This document shows positions 24,341-33,190 of a DNA stretch of 64,000 nucleotides, one piece after another. Source of the DNA: Streptomyces sp. RB17 (GTDB lineage: Bacteria; Actinomycetota; Actinomycetes; Streptomycetales; Streptomycetaceae). A model generated the notes under the pieces. That model was not told the origin of the DNA. It ran no database searches and saw nothing but the letters and a program-made list of their open reading frames with translations. Every line of letters begins with the position of its first letter. Positions within the stretch are counted from its first letter, which is position 1. Both the position numbers and the translations under genes were made by a program. The DNA lies in NCBI RefSeq assembly GCF_009604455.1, contig NZ_WEGL01000009.1, positions 310,001-374,000 of the forward strand, written 5' to 3'.

Positions 24341-25009
24341 ATGCTGAACAAGTACGCGCGTGCATTCTTCACGCGTGTCCTCACGCCGTTCGCCGCGTTT
24401 CTCATCCGCCGGGGCGTGAGCCCCGACACGGTCACGCTCATCGGCACGGCCGGGGTGGTCGCGGGCGCGCTGGTCTTCTATCCCCGGGGCGAGTTCTTCT
24501 GGGGCACGGTCGTGATCACCCTGTTCGTCTTCTCCGATCTGGTCGACGGCAACATGGCCCGCCAGCTGGGCCGCTCCAGCCGCTGGGGCGCCTTCCTGGA
24601 CTCCACCCTCGACCGGGTCGCCGACGGCGCGATCTTCGGTGGCTTCGCGCTCTGGTACGCGGGCGACGGGAACAACAACGTGCTGTGCGCCGTCTCGATC
24701 TTCTGCCTGGCCAGCGGCCAGGTGGTGTCGTACACCAAGGCGCGCGGCGAGTCGATCGGACTGCCGGTCGCCGTCAACGGGCTCGTCGAACGCGCTGAGC
24801 GCCTGGTCATCTCGCTGGTCGCGGCCGGTTTCGCGGGCCTGCACAAATTCGGTGTGCCGGGCATCCAGTGGTTGCTGCCGATCGCCCTGTGGATCGTCGC
24901 CGTCGGCAGCCTCGTCACGCTGATCCAGCGGGTCGTCACCGTCCGCCGGGAGTCCGCCGAGGCCGAGGCCGCCGCGGCCCGGCAGAGCCCCAGCGAGGCC
25001 GCGCAGTGA
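24341..25009 (+). CDS. pgsA: Phosphatidylinositol phosphate synthase (CDP-alcohol phosphatidyltransferase)
   Basis: The 222-aa integral membrane enzyme contains the complete CDP-alcohol motif: Asp66, Asp69, Gly70, Ala73, Arg74, Gly83, Asp87 and Asp91. These bind metal and CDP-diacylglycerol. Several helices span the rest. In actinobacteria this gene, followed by patA and pimA, makes phosphatidylinositol phosphate from CDP-DAG and inositol phosphate, the first step to phosphatidylinositol mannosides. The stop overlaps the patA GTG (GTGA). The symbol follows common mycobacterial usage (pgsA1); the E. coli pgsA reaction is different. Confidence 0.9.
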   Translation: MLNKYARAFFTRVLTPFAAFLIRRGVSPDTVTLIGTAGVVAGALVFYPRGEFFWGTVVITLFVFSDLVDGNMARQLGRSSRWGAFLDSTLDRVADGAIFGGFALWYAGDGNNNVLCAVSIFCLASGQVVSYTKARGESIGLPVAVNGLVERAERLVISLVAAGFAGLHKFGVPGIQWLLPIALWIVAVGSLVTLIQRVVTVRRESAEAEAAAARQSPSEAAQ

Positions 25010-25914
25010 GCGCCGCGGAACGGCTCACCGACGGGCTGTACGGGCTCGGCTGGAGCACCGTCAAGAAGCTCCCCGAACCCGTCGCGGTCCGGCTCGGGCA
25101 GACCATCGCCGACCTCGCCTGGAAGCGGCGCGGCAAGGGCGTGCAGCGCCTGGAGTCGAACTACGCGCGCGTGCTGCCCGACGCCGGGCCGGAGCGCCTC
25201 GCCGAGCTCTCGCGCGCGGGCATGCGCTCGTACCTGCGCTACTGGATGGAGTCCTTCCGGCTGCCCGCCTGGAGCGCCGAGCGGGTGAAGGCGGGCTTCG
25301 ACCCGAAGGACATACATTTCCTGACCGACGCTCTGGCCTCGGGCAAGGGCGTGATCCTCGCCCTGCCGCACCTGGCCAACTGGGACCTGGCCGGCGCCTG
25401 GGTGACCACCAAGCTGGAGACGCCGTTCACGACGGTTGCCGAGCGGCTCAAGCCCGAGACCCTTTACGACCGCTTCGTCGCCTACCGCGAGGGCCTCGGC
25501 ATGGAGGTCCTGCCGCACAGCGGCGGCTCCGCCTTCGGCACCCTGGCCCGCAGGCTGCGCGACGGCGGCCTGGTCTGCCTGGTCGCCGACCGTGACCTGT
25601 CCGCCTCCGGCGTCGAGGTCGACTTCTTCGGCGAGAAGGCCCGGATGCCCGCGGGCCCGGCCCTGCTCGCCCAGCAGACCGGCGCGCTGCTGCTCCCGGT
25701 CACGCTCTGGTACGACGACTCGCCCGTGATGCAGGGACAGGTCCATCCCCCGGTCGAGGTACCCGAGTCAGGTACGCGGGCCGAGAAGACGTCTGTCATG
25801 ACACAGGCGCTGGCCGACGCCTACGCCACCGGGATCGCCGACCATCCGGAGGACTGGCACATGCTGCAGCGGCTGTGGCTCGCCGACCTCGACCCCGCGA
25901 AGGGACCCTCGTGA
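25006..25914 (+). CDS. patA: Phosphatidylinositol mannoside acyltransferase
   Basis: A 302-aa member of the LpxL/HtrB lysophospholipid acyltransferase family, with the catalytic HxxxxD box HLANWD at about residues 122-127 and the KARMPAGPALLAQQTGA segment that shapes the acyl-acceptor site. PatA transfers palmitate to the mannose of PIM1/PIM2 on the inner leaflet. It lies between pgsA and pimA and is coupled to both by GTGA overlaps, which makes the assignment firm. It is peripherally membrane-bound; no signal peptide is present. Confidence 0.92.
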   Translation: MSAAERLTDGLYGLGWSTVKKLPEPVAVRLGQTIADLAWKRRGKGVQRLESNYARVLPDAGPERLAELSRAGMRSYLRYWMESFRLPAWSAERVKAGFDPKDIHFLTDALASGKGVILALPHLANWDLAGAWVTTKLETPFTTVAERLKPETLYDRFVAYREGLGMEVLPHSGGSAFGTLARRLRDGGLVCLVADRDLSASGVEVDFFGEKARMPAGPALLAQQTGALLLPVTLWYDDSPVMQGQVHPPVEVPESGTRAEKTSVMTQALADAYATGIADHPEDWHMLQRLWLADLDPAKGPS

Positions 25915-27074
25915 GAATCGGGATCGTCTGCCCGTACTCCTGGGACGTGCCCGGTGGTGTCCAGTTCCACATCCGCGACCTCGCCGAGTACTTCCTCCGC
26001 CTCGGCCACGACGTCTCCGTGCTCGCCCCGGCCGACGACGACACCCCGCTGCCGCCGTACGTCGTCTCGGCCGGCCGCGCGGTCCCGGTGCCGTACAACG
26101 GCTCGGTGGCCCGCCTCAACTTCGGCTTCCTGTCGGCCGCGCGGGTGCGGCGCTGGCTGCACGAGGGTGCCTTCGACGTGGTCCACATCCACGAGCCGAC
26201 CTCGCCCTCGCTGGGCCTGCTGACCTGCTGGGCGGCCTCCGGTCCGATCGTGGCCACCTTCCACACCTCCAACCCGCGCTCGCGCGCGATGATCGCCGCG
26301 TACGCCATCCTCCAGGCGGCCCTGGAGAAGATCAGCGCCCGGATCGCGGTCAGCGAGTACGCCCGCCGGACGCTGGTCGAGCACCTCGGCGGGGACGCGG
26401 TGGTCATCCCCAACGGCGTCGACGTGGACTTCTTCGCCAAGGCCGAGCCGAAGCCAAAGTGGCAGGGCGACACCATCGGCTTCGTCGGCCGCATCGACGA
26501 GCCCCGCAAGGGCCTGCCGGTCCTGATGAAGGCCCTGCCGGAGATCCTGGCCGCCCGCCCGCAGACCCGCCTCCTGGTCGCGGGGCGCGGCGACGCGGAG
26601 GCGGCGGTGGCGGACCTCCCGAAGGAGCTGCACGCGCGCGTGGAGTTCCTCGGCATGATCAGCGACGAGGACAAGGCGCGCTTCCTGCGCAGCGTCGACC
26701 TGTACGTCGCGCCCAACACCGGCGGCGAGAGCTTCGGCATCATCCTGGTCGAGGCGATGTCGGCGGGCGCGCCCGTGCTCGCCTCCGACCTGGACGCCTT
26801 CGTGCAGGTCCTCGACCAGGGCGAGGCCGGCGAGGTCTTCGCCAACGAGGACGCCGACGCGCTCGCCGAGGCTGCCCTACGCCTCCTGGCGGACCCGGAC
26901 CGCCGCACCGAGCTGCGCGAACGCGGCAGCGCCCATGTGCGGCGCTTCGACTGGTCCACGGTCGGCGCCGACATCCTGTCCGTCTACGAGACGGTGACGG
27001 CCGGCGCGGCAGCGGTCGCGGCGGACGAGCGCACGACAGGACTCAGGGCACGCTTCGGCCTGGCCCGGGACTGA
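25911..27074 (+). CDS. pimA: Phosphatidylinositol alpha-mannosyltransferase (GT4)
   Basis: PimA adds the first mannose from GDP-mannose to phosphatidylinositol. The 387-aa GT-B protein starts RIGIVCPYSWDVPGGVQFH, the known acceptor-side loop. It continues with VVHIHEPTSPS, FHTSNPRSRAM, VIPNGVDVDFF, VGRIDEPRKG and the GT4 E-x7-E-like signature GGESFGIILVEAMSAG. GTG 25911 overlaps the patA stop. It closes the pgsA-patA-pimA operon; the Ala-rich tail after residue 365 looks unstructured. Confidence 0.93.
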   Translation: MRIGIVCPYSWDVPGGVQFHIRDLAEYFLRLGHDVSVLAPADDDTPLPPYVVSAGRAVPVPYNGSVARLNFGFLSAARVRRWLHEGAFDVVHIHEPTSPSLGLLTCWAASGPIVATFHTSNPRSRAMIAAYAILQAALEKISARIAVSEYARRTLVEHLGGDAVVIPNGVDVDFFAKAEPKPKWQGDTIGFVGRIDEPRKGLPVLMKALPEILAARPQTRLLVAGRGDAEAAVADLPKELHARVEFLGMISDEDKARFLRSVDLYVAPNTGGESFGIILVEAMSAGAPVLASDLDAFVQVLDQGEAGEVFANEDADALAEAALRLLADPDRRTELRERGSAHVRRFDWSTVGADILSVYETVTAGAAAVAADERTTGLRARFGLARD

Positions 27075-27604
27075 GGCCGCGGCCCACGGGTCTGGCCGGC
27101 CGGGGACCGAGGCTGTGCGGTCCTGGGCCGACTCGGGACGGCGGCTGTGCGCGGTTCGCTCCGCCTTTCAGGGCGGGAGGACAACCGGCGTGTGTTCGGG
27201 CCGGGGCGGCGTTGTGGGCATGGGGGGCGGCCGGGGCCGAGCGCGCGGTTCGCGCCCGGTCCGGGACGGCTGTGGGCACGGGCCGGCGGGCTGGTACCGG
27301 TCGGATGCGCCACACGACGGCCCCACGCCCGGCGCCCATCCCCTGAGCCTGCGAGTCGCAGGACAACCGGATGCTCCGCAGGACCCGAGTGCCGGTTCCC
27401 CATGGCCCGGCGCCCCCGCGTCACTCCGCACGGAGGTGAGTCTCAGCCCGGGCCGGTCCGATGCGGCGGAAGTTTCAGTCGCCTACCCGGTCCGAACCAT
27501 CCACAGCACCTTCGGGGCGGGCCGGCCGAGTTGCCCGAAGGGCGGCCGGAACCGGTGTGGGACAGCCAGGAGGGGCCGGTTCCCGCAGCCGATAGCCTTC
27601 CGGC
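27075..27604. other. 530-base stretch without a supportable gene
   Basis: Open frames here translate to Gly/Arg/Pro-rich sequence with no domain. AGGACAACCGG is repeated directly at 27178-27188 and 27360-27370. The last 15 bases contain GATAGCCT just before the GTG of the next gene, a likely -10 region. Nothing else is recognisable. Confidence 0.5.
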
Positions 27605-28147
27605 GTGACCGCAACCCTCATCTGGATCCTTGTCGCACTCGTCGCGATCGGCGTGTACCTGAGCTGGACGGCCGGGCGGCTGGACCGGCTGCACGTGCGG
27701 ATGGACGCCGCGCGGGCCGCGCTCGACGCGCAGCTGCTGCGGCGCGCCTCCGTCGCGCAGGAACTGGCCACCTCGGGCGTGCTGGACCCGGCCGCCTCGA
27801 TCGTGCTGTACGAGGCCGCGCACGCCGCCCGGCAGGCCGAGGAGGAGCAGCGGGAGGTCGCCGAGAGCGAGCTGAGCCAGGCGCTGCGCGCGGTCTTCGA
27901 GGACCCGGCCCAGGTGGAGGCCGTACGCGAGGCCCCAGGAGGGGAGGAGGCGGCCCGTGAGCTGGCGGAGGCGGTGCGCCGGGTACCGATGGCCCGCCGC
28001 TTCCACAACGACGCCGTAGGAGCCGCCCGCAGGCTCCGCGAGCACCGCAAGGTCCGCTGGTTCCGGCTGGCGGGCCACGCCCCGTTCCCGCTGGCCGTCG
28101 AGATGGACGACGAGCCTCCCGCGGCCCTCGTGGAGCGGGCTTCCTGA
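27605..28147 (+). CDS. Divergent LemA-like membrane-anchored protein
   Basis: The 180-aa protein begins with one helix (TLIWILVALVAIGVYLSW) followed by long amphipathic helices. RLDRLHVRMDAARAALDAQL (about residues 24-43) and the later RRFHNDAVGAARRLREH are laid out like LemA proteins, which have N-terminal anchor, VENAWAQIDVQL-type helix and YYNDAVRDYN-type helix. Similarity is by pattern, so the family call is tentative. It precedes pdxS on the same strand, but 125 bases with a possible promoter intervene. Function unknown. Confidence 0.65.
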   Translation: MTATLIWILVALVAIGVYLSWTAGRLDRLHVRMDAARAALDAQLLRRASVAQELATSGVLDPAASIVLYEAAHAARQAEEEQREVAESELSQALRAVFEDPAQVEAVREAPGGEEAARELAEAVRRVPMARRFHNDAVGAARRLREHRKVRWFRLAGHAPFPLAVEMDDEPPAALVERAS

Positions 28148-28272
28148 ACCCCGGGGGAACCGTCCCTGGACGAAAAGGATCCACCGGCTTGCCATTGGCC
28201 CTTGCTGTGGCCTGGTCCACTCGCGTTTCCTCGATGCTGCAGAGAAACCCTTTCACTTCAGTGAGGTCACCC
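28148..28272 (+). promoter_or_regulatory. Upstream region of pdxS
   Basis: TTGGCCCTTG (28194-28203) and GTGGCCTGGT (28207-28216) form an imperfect direct repeat about 60-80 bases before the pdxS start. MocR-type PdxR regulators of PLP synthesis bind such paired sites in other actinobacteria. No regulator gene is adjacent, and the assignment is weak. Confidence 0.25.
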
Positions 28273-29178
28273 GTGTCCACCATCGAGAACCAGGCTCCCG
28301 AGACCGGCACCGCCCGCGTGAAGCGCGGTATGGCCGAGCAGCTCAAGGGCGGCGTGATCATGGACGTCGTCACGCCGGAGCAGGCGAAGATCGCCGAGGA
28401 CGCGGGCGCCGTCGCCGTCATGGCCCTGGAGCGGGTCCCGGCCGACATCCGCAAGGACGGCGGCGTGGCCCGTATGTCCGACCCGGACATGATCGAGGGC
28501 ATCATCGACGCCGTCTCGATCCCGGTCATGGCCAAGTCCCGCATCGGCCACTTCGTCGAGGCCCAGGTCCTGCAGTCCCTCGGCGTCGACTACATCGACG
28601 AGTCCGAGGTCCTCACCCCGGCCGACGAGGTCAACCACTCCGACAAGTGGGCCTTCACCACCCCGTTCGTGTGTGGCGCCACCAACCTGGGCGAGGCCCT
28701 GCGCCGCATCGCCGAGGGTGCCGCGATGATCCGCTCCAAGGGCGAGGCCGGCACCGGCAACGTCGTCGAGGCCGTCCGCCACCTGCGCCAGATCAAGAAC
28801 GAGATCGCCAAGCTGCGCGGCTTCGACAACCACGAGCTGTACGCCGCCGCCAAGGAGCTGCGCGCCCCGTACGAGCTGGTCAAGGAGGTCGCCGAGCTGG
28901 GCAAGCTCCCGGTCGTCCTCTTCTCCGCCGGCGGCGTCGCCACCCCGGCCGACGCGGCCCTGATGCGTCAGCTCGGTGCCGAGGGCGTGTTCGTCGGCTC
29001 CGGCATCTTCAAGTCCGGCGACCCGGCCAAGCGCGCCGCCGCCATCGTGAAGGCCACCACCTTCTACGACGACCCGAAGATCATCGCGGACGCGTCCCGC
29101 AACCTCGGCGAGGCCATGGTCGGCATCAACTGCGACACCCTCCCCGAGACCGAGCGCTACGCGAACCGCGGCTGGTAA
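28273..29178 (+). CDS. pdxS: Pyridoxal 5'-phosphate synthase, synthase subunit
   Basis: PdxS builds PLP from ribose 5-phosphate, glyceraldehyde 3-phosphate and ammonia supplied by PdxT. The 301-aa (beta/alpha)8 barrel shows the invariant blocks GGVIMDVVTPEQAKIAEDAG, PVMAKSRIGHFVEAQ, the phosphate-binding GEAGTGNVVEAVRH and FSAGGVATPADAALM. GTG 28273 has GAGGT at 6 bases and matches the usual N-terminus STIENQ. pdxT follows after 38 bases. The complex is a dodecamer decorated by PdxT. Confidence 0.96.
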   Translation: MSTIENQAPETGTARVKRGMAEQLKGGVIMDVVTPEQAKIAEDAGAVAVMALERVPADIRKDGGVARMSDPDMIEGIIDAVSIPVMAKSRIGHFVEAQVLQSLGVDYIDESEVLTPADEVNHSDKWAFTTPFVCGATNLGEALRRIAEGAAMIRSKGEAGTGNVVEAVRHLRQIKNEIAKLRGFDNHELYAAAKELRAPYELVKEVAELGKLPVVLFSAGGVATPADAALMRQLGAEGVFVGSGIFKSGDPAKRAAAIVKATTFYDDPKIIADASRNLGEAMVGINCDTLPETERYANRGW

Positions 29179-29216
29179 TCCACCCCGGCACACCTCCAGA
29201 GGACTGCACGAAGAAC

Positions 29217-29813
29217 ATGACTGACGCACCCGTCATAGGCGTCCTGGCCCTCCAGGGCGACGTACGGGAGCACCTCATCGCCCTGGCCGCGGCCGACGCC
29301 GTGGCCAGGCCGGTGCGGCGCCCCGAGGAACTCGCCGAGGTCGACGGCCTCGTCCTGCCCGGCGGCGAGTCCACCACCATCTCCAAGCTGGCCGTCCTCT
29401 TCGGCGTGATGGAGCCCCTCCGCGCGCGCGTGGCCGAGGGCATGCCCGTCTACGGCACCTGCGCCGGCATGATCATGCTCGCCGACAAGATCCTCGACCC
29501 GCGCTCGGGCCAGGAGACCATCGGCGGCATCGACATGATCGTGCGCCGCAACGCCTTCGGCCGGCAGAACGAGTCCTTCGAGGCCGCGGTCGACGTCAAG
29601 GGCGTCACGGGCGATCCTGTGGAGGGCGTCTTCATCCGCGCCCCCTGGGTGGAGTCCGTGGGCGCCCGGGCCGAGGTGCTCGCCGAGCACGAGGGCCACA
29701 TCGTCGCCGTCCGCCAGGGCAACGCGCTCGCCACGTCGTTCCATCCGGAACTGACCGGCGACCACCGCGTGCACTCCCTGTTCGTCGACATGGTGCGCGC
29801 CGACCGAGCGTGA
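29217..29813 (+). CDS. pdxT: Pyridoxal 5'-phosphate synthase, glutaminase subunit
   Basis: A class I glutaminase of 198 aa that channels ammonia to PdxS. The triad is visible: nucleophile Cys82 in YGTCAGM, His176 and Glu178 in FHPEL. The oxyanion/glutamine site LPGGESTT is at residues 47-54. ATG 29217 is the only sensible start. Adjacency to pdxS and co-orientation define the unit. Confidence 0.95.
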   Translation: MTDAPVIGVLALQGDVREHLIALAAADAVARPVRRPEELAEVDGLVLPGGESTTISKLAVLFGVMEPLRARVAEGMPVYGTCAGMIMLADKILDPRSGQETIGGIDMIVRRNAFGRQNESFEAAVDVKGVTGDPVEGVFIRAPWVESVGARAEVLAEHEGHIVAVRQGNALATSFHPELTGDHRVHSLFVDMVRADRA

Positions 29814-29873
29814 GAGTCCTTGTAGGATCTCTGACGTTCGTACAGAGATTGGTTACGCGAAGGAGACAGGCAG

Positions 29874-30626
29874 ATGTCCGGCCACTCTAAATGGGCCACG
29901 ACGAAGCACAAGAAGGCCGTGATCGATGCCAAGCGCGGCAAGCTCTTCGCGAAGCTGATCAAGAACATCGAGGTCGCGGCGCGGATGGGCGGTGTCGACC
30001 TCGACGGCAACCCGACCCTCTACGACGCCGTCCAGAAGGCCAAGAAGCAGTCGGTCCCGAACAAGAACATCGACTCCGCAATCAAGCGCGGCGGTGGTCT
30101 CGAGGCCGGCGGCGCCGACTACGAGACGATCATGTACGAGGGCTACGGTCCGAACGGCGTCGCGGTGCTCATCGAGTGCCTCACCGACAACCGCAACCGC
30201 GCCGCCTCCGACGTCCGTGTCGCCATGACCCGCAACGGCGGCTCCATGGCCGACCCGGGCTCGGTGTCGTACCTGTTCAACCGCAAGGGCGTCGTCATCG
30301 TCCCCAAGGGTGAGCTGACCGAGGACGACGTGCTCGGCGCCGTCCTGGACGCCGGTGCCGAGGAAGTCAACGACCTCGGCGAGAACTTCGAGGTCATCAG
30401 CGAGGCCACCGACCTGGTCGCGGTCCGCACCGCCCTTCAGCAGGCGGGCATCGACTACGAGTCCGCCGAGGCCAACTTCGTCCCGACCATGCAGGTCGAG
30501 CTGGACGAGGAGGGTGCCAAGAAGATCTTCAAGCTCATCGACGCCCTCGAGGACAGCGACGACGTGCAGAACGTCTTCGCCAACTTCGACGTGAGCGACG
30601 AGATCATGGAGAAGGTCGACGCGTAA
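29874..30626 (+). CDS. YebC/PmpR-family protein
   Basis: The 250-aa three-domain protein begins MSGHSKWATTKHKKAVIDAKRG, the unmistakable YebC N-terminus, and ends DVSDEIMEKVDA. YebC-type proteins were long called DNA-binding regulators; recent studies of other bacteria assign a role at ribosomes stalled on proline stretches. An AAGGAGA site lies 9 bases before ATG. TAGGAT at 29823-29828 can be its own -10 box, downstream of pdxT. In many bacteria it precedes ruvC, as here. Confidence 0.93.
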   Translation: MSGHSKWATTKHKKAVIDAKRGKLFAKLIKNIEVAARMGGVDLDGNPTLYDAVQKAKKQSVPNKNIDSAIKRGGGLEAGGADYETIMYEGYGPNGVAVLIECLTDNRNRAASDVRVAMTRNGGSMADPGSVSYLFNRKGVVIVPKGELTEDDVLGAVLDAGAEEVNDLGENFEVISEATDLVAVRTALQQAGIDYESAEANFVPTMQVELDEEGAKKIFKLIDALEDSDDVQNVFANFDVSDEIMEKVDA

Positions 30627-30650
30627 CGCTCCGCGGGTCAGCGGATTTCC

Positions 30651-30684
30651 GGCGGGCCGGTGGGACACGTCCCACCGGCCCGCC
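30651..30684 (+). terminator. Terminator after the yebC-family gene
   Basis: A perfect 15-bp stem (30651-30665 with 30670-30684) with a 4-base loop CACG lies between the yebC-family gene and ruvC, so ruvC should start from its own promoter. Confidence 0.8.
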
Positions 30685-30751
30685 GTCATTGTCAGTGGCA
30701 CCCGATAGCCTGCACAAACACGTGATCGAGGCGATCGGAGGGAGGGGCCCC

Positions 30752-31291
30752 GTGCGCGTACTGGGGGTGGACCCCGGGCTGACCCGGTGCGGTGTCGGCG
30801 TCGTCGAAGGCGTCGCGGGCCGCCCGCTCACCATGCTCGGCGTCGGTGTCGTACGCACGCCTGCGGACGCCGACCTCAGCCACCGTCTCCTCGCCGTCGA
30901 GCAGGGCATAGAGCAGTGGCTGGACGAGCACCGGCCCGAGTTCGTCGCCGTCGAGCGCGTCTTCAGCCAGCACAACGTGCGCACGGTGATGGGCACCGCC
31001 CAGGCCAGCGCCGTCGCCATGCTGTGCGCCGCCCGGCGCGGCATCCCCGTCGCGCTGCACACCCCGAGCGAGGTCAAGGCGGCCGTCACCGGCTCCGGAC
31101 GCGCCGACAAGGCGCAGGTCGGCGCCATGGTCACCCGGCTGCTCCGGCTCTCCGCGCCGCCGAAGCCGGCCGACGCCGCCGACGCCCTCGCGCTCGCCAT
31201 CTGCCACATCTGGCGCGCCCCCGCCCAGAACCGGCTCCAGCAGGCGGTCGCCCGCCACACAGTCCATGCAACGAAAGGCCGTACGGCATGA
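30752..31291 (+). CDS. ruvC: Crossover junction endodeoxyribonuclease RuvC
   Basis: RuvC cuts Holliday junctions. The 179-aa protein keeps the four acidic catalytic residues: Asp7 in VDPG, Glu68 in VERVF, Asp141 and Asp144 in ADAADALALA. Helix SQHNVRTVMGTAQA is also typical. GTG 30752 follows GGAGGGAGG at 7 bases. The stop overlaps the ruvA ATG (ATGA). A basic C-terminal extension of about 20 residues follows the core. Confidence 0.95.
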   Translation: MRVLGVDPGLTRCGVGVVEGVAGRPLTMLGVGVVRTPADADLSHRLLAVEQGIEQWLDEHRPEFVAVERVFSQHNVRTVMGTAQASAVAMLCAARRGIPVALHTPSEVKAAVTGSGRADKAQVGAMVTRLLRLSAPPKPADAADALALAICHIWRAPAQNRLQQAVARHTVHATKGRTA

Positions 31292-31893
31292 TCGCCTTCG
31301 TCAGCGGCACGGTCGCCGCGCTCGCCCCCGACGCCGCGGTCGTCGAGGTCGGCGGCGTCGGCATGGCCGTCCAGTGCACGCCGAACACGCTGTCCACGCT
31401 CCGCATGGGCCGGCCTGCCAAGCTGCACACCTCGCTCGTCGTCCGCGAGGACTCGCTGACCCTGTACGGCTTCGCCGACGACGACGAGCGCCAGGTCTTC
31501 GAGCTGCTGCAGACCGCGAGCGGCGTCGGTCCGCGCCTGGCCCAGGCCATGCTCGCCGTGCATACCCCGGACGCGCTGCGCAGAGCCGTCGCCACCGGCG
31601 ACGAGAAGGCACTCACCGCCGTCCCCGGCATCGGCAAGAAGGGCGCACAGAAGCTGCTGCTGGATCTGAAGGACCGGCTCGGCGAGCCCCTCGGCGCCCC
31701 TGCGGTCGGCGCCCCGGTCACCCAGGGCTGGCGCGACCAGCTGCACGCGGCCCTCATCGGCCTCGGCTACGCCACCCGCGAGGCGGACGAGGCCGTGGCC
31801 GCGGTGGCGCCCCAGGCCGAGGCCGCAGGCGGCACCCCGCAGGTCGGGCAGCTGCTGAAGGCCGCCCTGCAGACCCTGAACCGCGCCCGCTGA
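31288..31893 (+). CDS. ruvA: Holliday junction branch migration protein RuvA
   Basis: RuvA tetramers hold the four-way junction for RuvB. The 201-aa protein has the N-terminal OB fold (IAFVSGTVAALAPDAAVVEVGG), two helix-hairpin-helix motifs (LQTASGVGPRLAQAML and AVPGIGKKGAQKLLLDL) and a C-terminal RuvB-binding three-helix domain (ALIGLGYATREADEAV). It is translationally coupled to ruvC and lies 25 bases before ruvB. Confidence 0.95.
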   Translation: MIAFVSGTVAALAPDAAVVEVGGVGMAVQCTPNTLSTLRMGRPAKLHTSLVVREDSLTLYGFADDDERQVFELLQTASGVGPRLAQAMLAVHTPDALRRAVATGDEKALTAVPGIGKKGAQKLLLDLKDRLGEPLGAPAVGAPVTQGWRDQLHAALIGLGYATREADEAVAAVAPQAEAAGGTPQVGQLLKAALQTLNRAR

Positions 31894-31918
31894 CCCCCGA
31901 GCCGAAGGCACACTTCAC

Positions 31919-33001
31919 ATGAACTGGGACGACACGACCGACACGCCCGCCTCCGAGCGGCTCGTCGGTGCGTCCGCCGACCGGGAGGACCAGGCCGTCG
32001 AGGCCGCGCTGCGTCCCAAGGACCTCGGCGAGTTCATCGGCCAGGAGAAGGTCCGCGAACAGCTCGACCTCGTCCTGCGGGCCGCACGCGCGCGCGGCGC
32101 AACCGCCGACCATGTGCTGCTCTCCGGCGCGCCCGGCCTCGGCAAGACCACCCTGTCGATGATCATCGCTGCCGAGATGGGCGCCCCCATCCGCATCACC
32201 TCGGGTCCCGCCATCCAACACGCCGGCGACCTCGCCGCGATCCTCTCCTCCCTCCAGGAGGGCGAGGTCCTGTTCCTCGACGAGATCCACCGCATGTCCC
32301 GGCCCGCCGAGGAGATGCTGTACATGGCGATGGAGGACTTCCGCGTCGACGTCATCGTCGGCAAGGGCCCCGGCGCCACCGCCATCCCGCTCGAGCTGCC
32401 GCCGTTCACCCTGGTCGGCGCCACCACGCGCGCGGGCCTGCTGCCGCCCCCGCTGCGCGACCGCTTCGGCTTCACCGCGCACATGGAGTTCTACGAGCCC
32501 CGCGAGCTGGAGCGGGTCGTGCACCGCTCGGCGCATCTGCTGGACGTCGAGATCGAGCCGGACGGCGCCGCCGAGATCGCCGGCCGCTCCCGGGGCACGC
32601 CTCGCATCGCCAATCGCCTGCTGCGCCGCGTCCGCGACTATGCGCAGGTCAAGGCGGACGGCGTGATCACCCGTGACATCGCCGCGGCCGCCCTCGCCGT
32701 CTACGAGGTCGACGCGCGCGGCCTCGACCGTCTCGACCGCGCGGTCCTGGACGCCCTGCTGAAACTCTTCGGCGGCGGTCCGGTCGGCCTGTCCACGCTC
32801 GCCGTCGCGGTGGGGGAGGAGCGGGAGACCGTCGAGGAGGTCGCCGAACCGTTCCTCGTCCGGGAGGGACTGCTCGCCCGCACCCCGCGCGGCCGGGTCG
32901 CCACGCCGGCCGCCTGGGCGCATCTCGGCCTGACCCCGCCCCGCTCGGCGAGCGGCGGAGCGACCGGGGGAAACGGACAACAGGACCTGTTCGGGACCTG
33001 A
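31919..33001 (+). CDS. ruvB: Holliday junction branch migration ATPase RuvB
   Basis: The 360-aa AAA+ motor has LRPKDLGEFIGQEKVREQL at its start, Walker A GAPGLGKTT, Walker B FLDEIHRM, sensor GATTRAG, arginine finger region PLRDRFG and the C-terminal winged helix (LFGGGPVGLSTLAVAVGEE). It pumps DNA through the RuvA-bound junction. It completes ruvCAB. The acidic N-terminal 25 residues and Gly-rich end (NGQQDLFGT) are lineage features. Confidence 0.96.
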   Translation: MNWDDTTDTPASERLVGASADREDQAVEAALRPKDLGEFIGQEKVREQLDLVLRAARARGATADHVLLSGAPGLGKTTLSMIIAAEMGAPIRITSGPAIQHAGDLAAILSSLQEGEVLFLDEIHRMSRPAEEMLYMAMEDFRVDVIVGKGPGATAIPLELPPFTLVGATTRAGLLPPPLRDRFGFTAHMEFYEPRELERVVHRSAHLLDVEIEPDGAAEIAGRSRGTPRIANRLLRRVRDYAQVKADGVITRDIAAAALAVYEVDARGLDRLDRAVLDALLKLFGGGPVGLSTLAVAVGEERETVEEVAEPFLVREGLLARTPRGRVATPAAWAHLGLTPPRSASGGATGGNGQQDLFGT

Positions 33002-33190
33002 CGGCGCGATGATGTATGCGGGACGGCGCAGACATTGGCCCGGGCAGGAACTCAGGTGCGATGCTGAGCGTTGTTCCATGCACGCGGACTCGCTTAGACT
33101 CCGCCGATGCCGCCCTTGCGGGCGGTGCCGACATACACCCCCATCAACAGGCCGCTCTCCGTCGCGGTCGCGCGAAGGAAACCCCGTCCC

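Noticed and set aside
27115..27960. Plus-strand frame of 281 codons in the gap after pimA
   Set aside because: Its first part is Gly/Arg-rich without domain and its end is a shadow of the LemA-like gene.
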